Assembly: GCA_026120035.1 (NCBI GenBank)
Contig: JALRME010000028.1
Span: 129,255 to 193,254, forward strand
Length of the DNA stretch: 64,000 nt
Source: Coleophoma eucalyptorum
Lineage: Eukaryota; Ascomycota; Leotiomycetes; Helotiales; Dermateaceae
Direction of reading: 5' to 3'
The translations under genes and the position numbers were made by a program. Positions 57,356 to 64,000 of this stretch are shown here, in pieces (the first letter of the stretch is position 1; every line of letters begins with the position of its first letter). The notes under the pieces were generated by a model that made no database searches, was not told the DNA's origin, and was given only the letters and a program-made list of their open reading frames with translations.

Positions 57356-58332
57356 TTTCTCTGTAAATTGATGTATTGTGTTGTTCTGTGCTATTTTGTC
57401 CTTGAGGAAATGTTGAAGAAACAAGAGTTTGAGCTGATGTTCTGAAGGTAGTGTGGATTGCGCTAGCACGAGCTAGTGGTGAAAGTTCTTTATGTCGAAC
57501 CCCCTTTTGTGTTTGGATGTGATTTGAATTATTTGCGAGATGATGTTTTGATGAGATTTAAAAGTCTTTTGAGCTTGTCAATGGCATCCTATTCCTGATA
57601 TTTGAGTGCGAGGAAGAAGCCTATATATTTGCGCTCGCTCTTTCGGCCTTGGCGAAAGAAGCGACGGCTTGAGGAAGAGAGCCAATTAGGCGAGCGAAGA
57701 CCTGAAGTCGGGACCGAAGGCGGTCCCGAGAGCATGTTGACGACCTCTGTTTGATTCCGAGTACCGGGAAGTTAAGATGAGTCACGATATACTTTGGATG
57801 AAGATACTATTCATAGTGAGAAACAACAGCTAGTATCTGTGGAGCTCTGAGATAGCAGTTTTCATTTCGTCATGATCTGGCTCGCTGACCAGGTCATGCC
57901 CAAGACTGGCCTCCCTCGGCTTCTTCAGCTTACAAATTTGAACGACCTAGCTAGCAAGAACCAGCTCTCCGTCGTCATTATTATGCTTTACATTTTTCTC
58001 TGTATCTCTTGTTGTCCTTCCTCTTTCCTAGTTATGTTTCACACGCTTGTTCATCTTGCTTTCTACTCCACCGCTCATTTGGCAGCAGGAGCTAGCACCT
58101 TTGCTTTCCCAGCTTTCCCAACTTGCCCAAGGGACTTTTTACCTAGCTATCTATCTTTCCTCCATTACAAAAATATCCATATGCTCTAGGCCCTAGCTTA
58201 TACATTCATAAAGACCCACCACAATGCTCGCTTACAAACTCGGCTCCCAGCCAAAACAAAAAATTATATTCGTTACGTTGTTCGGATACCGTGAAAGCTT
58301 CACTAGTGAGTGGAAGCAACGCAAAAAGAAAT
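57356..58332. other. Intergenic with GC-rich hairpin island
   Basis: It contains the FMN-reductase promoter and, at 57631-57728, a GC-rich block of inverted repeats (listed separately). An ORF at 57872-58189 begins with ATG but has no recognisable domain and is not called. Confidence 0.5.
57631..57728. repeat. Cluster of inverted repeats (possible structured RNA or MITE remnant)
   Basis: Three pairings are visible. CGCTCGC (57632-57638) matches GCGAGCG (57690-57696). CTTTCG (57640-57645) matches CGAAAG (57653-57658). CGGGACC (57709-57715) matches GGTCCCG (57722-57728) with a GAAGGC loop. The last is a perfect 7-bp hairpin. The block is GC-rich in AT-rich surroundings. Confidence 0.5.
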
Positions 58333-58436
58333 CGACGACTACAGGATTCGAACCTGTGCTCCCAAAGGAAATGCCTGAACTACTTAATTCTTTGAATTAT
58401 AGCAGGGCATCGCGTTAACCACTCCGCCAAACCGCC
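58333..58436 (-). tRNA. tRNA-Ser(GCU) with a 23-nt intron
   Basis: Read on the minus strand. The acceptor stem GGCGGTT pairs with AGTCGTC (three G-U pairs), with discriminator G. The D stem is GCG/CGC with GAGTGGTTAA loop. The anticodon stem ATGCC/GGCAT has loop C-T-GCT-A, a 23-nt intron (58399-58377) after position 37, then A. A long variable arm (TTCCTTTGGGAGC) marks the class II serine type. The T arm is ACAGG-TTCGAAT-CCTGT, giving the B box. Five T follow just downstream (58327-58323), a Pol III terminator. The spliced tRNA is 81 nt before CCA addition. The intron position, one base 3' of the anticodon, is the universal eukaryotic site. Confidence 0.95.
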
Positions 58437-59314
58437 TTGCTTGTTAACCAAGTAGCTTATTTCATTTTATTTAGATGATGGTCAGTTCACAGTAGCGGCC
58501 TAAAATTTTTGCCTGAAGACACATGACCCTTGTGTACTTGGAAACCCTTGGACATATTTTTATCATCTGGCGTCTGTAGAAGTTTATAGTTTATTTTAAT
58601 TTTATTTTACTCATTATCTTGAATTTTTCTTGATGTTGTGTTTGAAGGACGAGCCTTAAGAGGGCATAGGAGTGTGAGGTATTTGGAAAATGCACTTCAA
58701 AGTCACGAAAAAGGTTCATTTGCAGATAAGTCAGCCCTGATAAATAACTGAGCTTCAATTAACTTAGCTTCAATTGATATTAATATTTACCATTTGGATG
58801 AAGTAACTAAATTATCAGAACATACTAGGTTCAGACTGCCATAGCATACCATAACAGATCAAAATGGAATATAAGGGCGGGCTTGAGACTTCTACTTCAG
58901 CACCGATTATCTTGTTTCCGTTTGTACAAGCTATCTCATCTTATGACTTTCCATTTTGAATCTATGAATTTTACGATACTCGTCTACTTAACCTTAGAGC
59001 CGCAAATTCGTGCTTCTCATTGGCTATTACACACCAACGCTATACAAGGCGATACTGGCCACCTCACCTGGAGTTTGGCAAAAAGATAAGAGAGAAGTAT
59101 ATTTGTAAAAAAAAAGCCAGCAAAGCTCGATGAAATTTGATGCAATTACGTATTTGTAACCTTTAATTAGGATGTATATCATTTTAAACACTGGCAGATA
59201 TCAAAGACCGGAGAACCCCCCCCCCCCCTCAATGAATATCATGCATACAGAACAAATTGATCAGATTGGGTATAACATAAGGGACATTCTCTTTCTAAAA
59301 TCACATCATCCAAG
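58437..59314. other. AT-rich intergenic region
   Basis: It has no supported gene. It contains a tandem AGCTTCAATT duplication near 58750-58775 and a 13-C homopolymer at 59216-59228. Confidence 0.5.
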
Positions 59315-60749
59315 TCAAGTCATCTTACAGAGCTTTCTCCCATGCTGCACTTGCCACGTGCACAACCACACCTCCAGCGCCATCCCTACAAATCCCGCAA
59401 TACATATCCCCGCACTATCACTCACACTGGTCGCACCTAGACTGAACTCCCTCTCCCCTTCCGGAACCTTCTCCATAATTTCCGCAAACGTGTTTACATA
59501 GACGGCACCGCCAAGTAGTCCCTCCCAGAAGATGATGATGAAGATGAGATAGACAGACGGGATCCAGTTGTAGAGTGAGTGGGAAACCAGCAAGAAAAGA
59601 TTACCCATTTGAAGGATTGATGGGAGATAAAGACTATGGACCCTGTAGAATGGTGTTGAGGAACGTGCAATAAAGACGCCGACTTGGTAGAGGAAGTTGT
59701 AGAATGGGTAAAAAGAGCGGTATTCGCTGAAAGGGGTTGAGGGGAGGGGGAAGAGGAGCGTGGGCGATACACCTTGATTAATCGTGTATTCGGCGATATA
59801 TACCAAGAGGAGTGGAAGCATGTACGGAAAAAACAGCGCTTGGGCTCGTCGTAGATTGGCTTTGAATGATGCATTGGGCGGCCTTCGACTTGGTGAGCTG
59901 GGTCGTGAGGTTGTTGAGTAGGCCGTTGCTGCAACAGAAGGACCTGGGGCGAGAAGAGAGGATGAGGCCGCGGCCGTTGGGAGATCGTCAATGTCGTCAG
60001 AATCAATGTCGGTTGTTGGTACATCATGGTAGTCCTTGGACATGTTTGCTTTGCGCAGCGGTGCCCGAGGAAGTATTACGAAGAATGATACCAACATGAT
60101 GACTGGGAGGAAAGCCGACGCAAGCAGACTATGCTTCACACTGAAGCCTATGGTCGTCGTGAGCAGAACATAGAGTCCTGCGCCCACTAATCCCGCTCCA
60201 CCAGTTCCACTTCCCCATGCTGCTAGACTGAATGGACCATAATAATGTGTCAAGCCCAAGAATGATAACTCGCCGCCACCACTGCTCAAACTTGCGAGAA
60301 TAACACCAAACAACTTGACGCCGACAGATTGGGTGGTTGGTGTGAGTGCTACCAGGAGCATTCCGGACGACGAAAGACCGCAGAAGATCAAAACTCGGAT
60401 CGAGTATGGTATCTTATGTATGAAGTACGGTGCAACCAGTTTCGTGCCAAAGGAGGGAAGGACATCTGCGAGCAGAACGACGCCCTTCGGTATGGAAGGG
60501 CCAACGAGATCGAGGGCGGCAGAGAGAATGATGACGTAGAGAACATTGTTTATAAGCCCTGCGATCTTCTGGTTAGCTTTGCTCACATCATAGAAGCCAT
60601 AAGAGTATACCGAACAGCCAAAATGCTACGAGAACGGAGGCATCAGCCCCGTGGAAGAGAGCCTTGAAACGGGCCTGATACATCGCCCATGAGGAACCTG
60701 GCGAGCCTGGAAATGGTAGTCTAGCAGAAGCAGAGGGCGAAGGAGGCAT
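59315..60749 (-). CDS. BTN1: Battenin homologue Btn1 (CLN3 family)
   Basis: Two exons on the minus strand, 60749-60611 and 60558-59315, give 460 aa. Intron: GTATAC donor, GCTAACC branch point, GCAG acceptor. A polytopic membrane protein with about 10-11 hydrophobic segments. CLN3-family landmarks: [24 protein letters not shown] spanning the intron, [18 protein letters not shown], and [17 protein letters not shown]. The large cytosolic loop (about residues 215-290) is Ser/Pro-rich with acidic DIDSDDIDD. The C-terminal [17 protein letters not shown] motif is also conserved, followed by [18 protein letters not shown]. In yeast Btn1 sits in the vacuole and Golgi membranes and affects pH, arginine transport and trafficking; human CLN3 is mutated in juvenile Batten disease. 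Ends in a cysteine-containing tail ([15 protein letters not shown]), full length. Confidence 0.95.
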
Positions 60750-61922
60750 GGTATTTGGAGTTGCTCGAGATAGGAGTGGGCGGTGAGAAGCGTGGGAAAA
60801 AGGGCGCAAGAGGGACAGTTGTCGCGTGCGCTGTCTGGGTTAAGAGAGTGCGGCAAGCATCACGAGCAGCTGATGTTATAGGGGTTGGGCAGACAATGGT
60901 GGGAGGGCGACGGAACCAATGCAATGAAGTCAACAAAACATTGAGCAGGTTGGGTCGTAGGCAAAGACAAATACTGTAAGGTAAGACGGGAACGCAGAAC
61001 TGAAGGTGGTACGGTACTCGGTATCTGGCGACAGGATAGCAAAAAGAGCAAAGCTTATCGGAACCTAGAGCCAAGATACGTCGTGTCATGCTTACCTTAT
61101 CATCCATCCTATCCTGCAACGTTGACCAAAAAGGTACAGAACTGCACAGTGTTCCTGCTGTCCGTGCCTTAGTTTTTCCGAAGGGAGCCACAATCAGCCG
61201 TAGGGGAATCTCAACGCTTGTCCGACCAAACAGGCTAAGCGCCACCACTGCGCGAGAAAAGACACGGCCAAACTGAATCCGGGGTCTGCTCTCAGGACTC
61301 GCCACGCAGCCAATGGAGAGGCCCATAATCCTACGGCAAGGTTCAGCTGGGCGACAGGGGCCAGCAATGACGGATCTTGCAGGGGCACATGTCCCGGAAA
61401 GCCCATTCTAGCATCAGACTCGCGCCAACGGGGAATGGTGGTAGGGCAGGCGACACTAAGAGGTAAGGAAGGTTTGAGAGAAAGACAGACACAGACTGAC
61501 AATTCCCATCCCAGCATCAACACCCTCACAATCATCAACCTCTCGCCCTCAACATCTCATACTCCACCCTCCTCCCTCTGCCGCTGTACATGCTTGAGCT
61601 CCATCATCCTTTTTTTTTAATCGTCCTGACTGCCATGGGTCCATAGTTTTGTTCGCGCAAATCCTGTTTGAACCTTCGTGTCGATCTGCGTTCGAATCCC
61701 CGTCGCGAAAGAAAAGCTCGAGATCAACACCTTGTCCACCAACGCCAACACATTTGCGAAAGGGTGCACCCGCCTAAGCTTGATACTGGTCGGGTTGAGC
61801 TTACACTTGACCTACAAAGCTTGTTGAGGGGTTGGACCGCTGCTGAGGTCGAGTCGGGATTCGAAGTCTGCGCGGCCACCACGCCTATCGACGTTGGCAG
61901 GTGCTGTCGAGTTGAATACACC
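60750..61922. other. Divergent promoter region
   Basis: This 1.17-kb gap separates BTN1 (minus) and the last gene (plus). From about 61500 it is pyrimidine-rich with a T9 run near 61612, likely the 5' leader of the last gene. GTTCGAATCC at 61692-61701 resembles a tRNA B box, but no cloverleaf can be drawn around it. Confidence 0.5.
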
Positions 61923-64000
61923 ATGGATCCACGACAGCCACCCCAGCATCCCTTCTCGCGGAGTACTGCTTCGCCATATGGGCGAGCTCCATTTCCACCC
62001 TCTGCGAATCCGCCGCCGTTTCCTCCCTCGTCGCATGCCCCAAATGCTCCTCCTGCCTATGCCGAACATCAACGAAGACCTTCAGGACCACCATATTATC
62101 CTGAGCAGCGTGGGTATGCACAAGATGGAGCACCAATGCCGGCGTCGGGTTCTGGTCAAGGGCATAGCAGGCATCCAAGCTCGTCTTCAATCGGCCATGG
62201 CACACCTGTAAATCGCAGCATGCCGCCTCCATCTTCTCCACAGCTGCAAACATCCCAACAAGCGCCTCATCATCCATACGGCCCTCCACCACCGCGCCCG
62301 CCTCCTGTGTCTGTCGGTCCTCCTGCAGCTTTTCCCTCTGGCCGAGAGTTACCATCACTGGCGTCCTTAGCCGGTCGGCCATCGAGTACTAACATGTCTA
62401 TATCTTCAATGCTGGGGGAATCTCGAGGGCCACCACCGCCTCCGCCTTCACAATATACATCTCCAATTACCACAAACGCACCTCCTCCGCCGGGCATGTA
62501 TGCTGGCACAACTCATGCTTCTCCTCGAATTAATGCTTCGCGACCAGATTACCCACCGTTTAGCAGGAGACCACAAACCCCAGAGCACCCCCGACCGTAT
62601 GATCCACACGACAGGAGAGCAAACTCTGCGGGCTCACCTCCTAGCACTGCAGCGCTAACTCCAGAAGTGCGTCGTTGGGGAACCCCACAAACATATGGGC
62701 AGCGCCCTCCACCAGAACGAGGTCTGCCACAAGTAGAGGAACGAAGAGAGCCGATACGTGTAGCGAATCCAAATGTACCGCCCCGGCCTAGCAGTCAACC
62801 AACCGCTTTCAATCCTCCTCCATCCAGAATTCCAGATAGTGTGCGACAACCAGTGCAGAATGAGGTTACATTTGGAAGAAGGGAGGAGCAAATGCCACGA
62901 GCGGACCAAGGGCGACAAGAACCACCATATCAGCGACCATCTACCTTCAGTAACTCAGAAAATCCAGCCTATGCTTATGCCGAAAGAGAAAGACAGGAGA
63001 GGGAGGCTCAGATGCGACGAGACCAGGATAGGGAGCGAGTAAGAGAGCAAGAACGGGAGCAAAGAGATCGCGCATTATTCGAGCATCGATTAAGACAACA
63101 GCAGGAGCACGAAATTCAACTTGCGCAAAGAAATAGTCAGAATGCACAAAGTCGAGCACCAGAATCACGGGATCCTCCAGCATGGATGAGACCTGACTAT
63201 GCGCCCAGACCTACTTACGAGCAAGCACCTCCTGAGCCGAGACCTACTCCTAATCAGCCTGGAAGTTCAAATTATGACCATCCGCGATCATCAGCCCCTC
63301 CATACTCAAGTCACGCAGCCTATGCATGGACGGACCCCAGATATCCTCCTACATCCCAACCATCCTCTCAGCCACAACAGCGGACTCCTGCCCCGGCTCC
63401 GGCTCCAGCTCCAGTTCCAGCTCCAGCGCCAACATCGCATCACGAGACTGTTCTACAAGAAAGACTTGAGCGTCAACGCAGCATTAATGAGCAGCAGCGT
63501 CACCAGGAAGAGATGATGTACGGTAGATCATCGCAACGACCCCAGTATTTATCCCACGAATCACCTAATCGACGGCCACAAGAAGAACCACCTTCTACAC
63601 AACAGCGATTTCTTGGAATCCAAGAACTCAATCGCAAAGGTCGAGTATCGCCGCTACCACAAGCGGTTCAAGGTGCCCAGGCCCAAATTGGCACTCCCGG
63701 AGGCGAGCCTGGTATCAAGAGCGAGTTCGGCAGAATGTTCTCAGGCATTGGAAGCGGTGTTGGTGGTGCGTTGAGTGCGTCGAGTCCAGCTCCAAACGGG
63801 CCGTCAAATTTGCCCTTCACAAGCGCTGGGCAGTTGAGAAGGGATGACCTCGAAGCTGTTGAAGCACAAGATTCTCCCGTTGAAAATGGCGGTCATCCTA
63901 TTGCGCGTACTACATCTCAAGGAGATAGACGAAGGAAACTTAAGGATGAGGATGCACGAGGTGACGAGGACAGCTCTGGACGACAAACCCCTAGTGGCAG
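61923..64000 (+). CDS. Large proline-rich low-complexity protein (3' partial)
   Basis: From ATG 61923 the frame is open for 692 codons to the window end, so the gene continues to the right. No intron is needed in this span. The first about 300 residues are rich in Pro, Ser and Gln (PPPFPPSS, GPPPPPPSQY, APPPPGM). A charged Arg/Glu/Gln segment at 62970-63130 (ERERQEREAQMRRDQDRER) is probably a coiled coil. A PAPAPAPAPVPAPAP run lies near 63390-63430. The most ordered part is FLGIQELNRKGRVSPLPQAV followed by GEPGIKSEFGRMFSGIGSG (63610-63768), which looks conserved, then a basic DRRRKLKDED segment. There is no signal peptide. The composition is that of a nuclear regulator or cytoplasmic scaffold. 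I do not recognise a named family. Confidence 0.82.
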   Translation, partial: MDPRQPPQHPFSRSTASPYGRAPFPPSANPPPFPPSSHAPNAPPAYAEHQRRPSGPPYYPEQRGYAQDGAPMPASGSGQGHSRHPSSSSIGHGTPVNRSMPPPSSPQLQTSQQAPHHPYGPPPPRPPPVSVGPPAAFPSGRELPSLASLAGRPSSTNMSISSMLGESRGPPPPPPSQYTSPITTNAPPPPGMYAGTTHASPRINASRPDYPPFSRRPQTPEHPRPYDPHDRRANSAGSPPSTAALTPEVRRWGTPQTYGQRPPPERGLPQVEERREPIRVANPNVPPRPSSQPTAFNPPPSRIPDSVRQPVQNEVTFGRREEQMPRADQGRQEPPYQRPSTFSNSENPAYAYAERERQEREAQMRRDQDRERVREQEREQRDRALFEHRLRQQQEHEIQLAQRNSQNAQSRAPESRDPPAWMRPDYAPRPTYEQAPPEPRPTPNQPGSSNYDHPRSSAPPYSSHAAYAWTDPRYPPTSQPSSQPQQRTPAPAPAPAPVPAPAPTSHHETVLQERLERQRSINEQQRHQEEMMYGRSSQRPQYLSHESPNRRPQEEPPSTQQRFLGIQELNRKGRVSPLPQAVQGAQAQIGTPGGEPGIKSEFGRMFSGIGSGVGGALSASSPAPNGPSNLPFTSAGQLRRDDLEAVEAQDSPVENGGHPIARTTSQGDRRRKLKDEDARGDEDSSGRQTPSG

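Noticed and set aside
57872..58189. 105-codon ORF with hydrophobic segments
   Set aside because: No recognisable motif and no sign of splicing; it could be a chance frame beside a tRNA gene.
61650..61760. Possible tRNA suggested by GTTCGAATCC near 61692
   Set aside because: No acceptor, D or anticodon stem can be drawn around the B-box-like word, and it lies in the likely leader of the last gene.

Overview
The window is nuclear DNA from a filamentous ascomycete (Pezizomycotina). Evidence: short GT..AG introns (mostly 46-135 nt) with CTAAC/CTGAC-like branch points, Zn2Cys6 regulators, a histidine acid phosphatase, a tannase and a 2EXR-type gene beside conserved eukaryotic housekeeping genes. 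The overall flavour fits Leotiomycetes, but that placement is an inference from remembered protein similarity. There is no sign of bacterial operons, CRISPR arrays, phage or an intact transposon.

Layout. 1-3170 (+): 3' part of a cysteine-rich protein with two Zn2Cys6-like clusters and three SUMO-interaction-like motifs. 3659-5015 (-): alpha/beta hydrolase. 5.0-7.8 kb: no convincing gene. 7855-9141 (+): secreted, probably GPI-anchored fasciclin protein. 9467-9937 (+): Ctf8 of the Ctf18-RFC clamp loader. 10567-11401 (+): type I phosphoribosyltransferase. 12276-15171 (-): Gyp5-like TBC RabGAP. 18115-30612 (+): a giant Tom1/HUWE1 HECT ubiquitin ligase of about 4068 aa. 31361-32752 (+): zinc alcohol dehydrogenase with a 13-nt micro-exon. 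33370-34497 (+): PRPP synthetase. 35043-36107 (-): ribosomal protein eS6, starting with 9- and 12-nt exons. 36819-39332 (+): Zn2Cys6 transcription factor. 39366-46459 (-): three hydrolases in a row (GH5 glucanase-like enzyme, secreted histidine acid phosphatase, secreted tannase). 46.5-50.2 kb: gene-poor. 50251-51644 (+): a 2EXR gene that looks broken. 52032-53367 (-): Bet4, Rab geranylgeranyltransferase alpha subunit. 53871-56345 (+): Ama1-like APC/C activator. 56654-57355 (-): FMN reductase. 58333-58436 (-): intron-containing tRNA-Ser(GCU). 59315-60749 (-): Btn1/CLN3. 61923-64000 (+): 5' part of a large proline-rich protein.

Functional themes. Membrane traffic is represented by a Rab GAP, the Rab prenylation subunit and Btn1. 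Ubiquitin/SUMO control is represented by Tom1, the APC/C activator and perhaps the first gene. Nucleotide metabolism has a PRPP maker and a PRPP-type transferase. The 36.8-46.5 kb block (regulator plus three same-strand hydrolases, each with a TATA-like box) is the most likely locally co-regulated unit. Exon boundaries were set by hand from splice consensus, reading phase and family motifs.

I saw no wholly novel multi-gene system. The best leads are the SUMO-motif/double-zinc-cluster protein, the hydrolase block, the micro-exons, two similar GC-rich palindromes in distant intergenic regions, and the decaying 2EXR gene.
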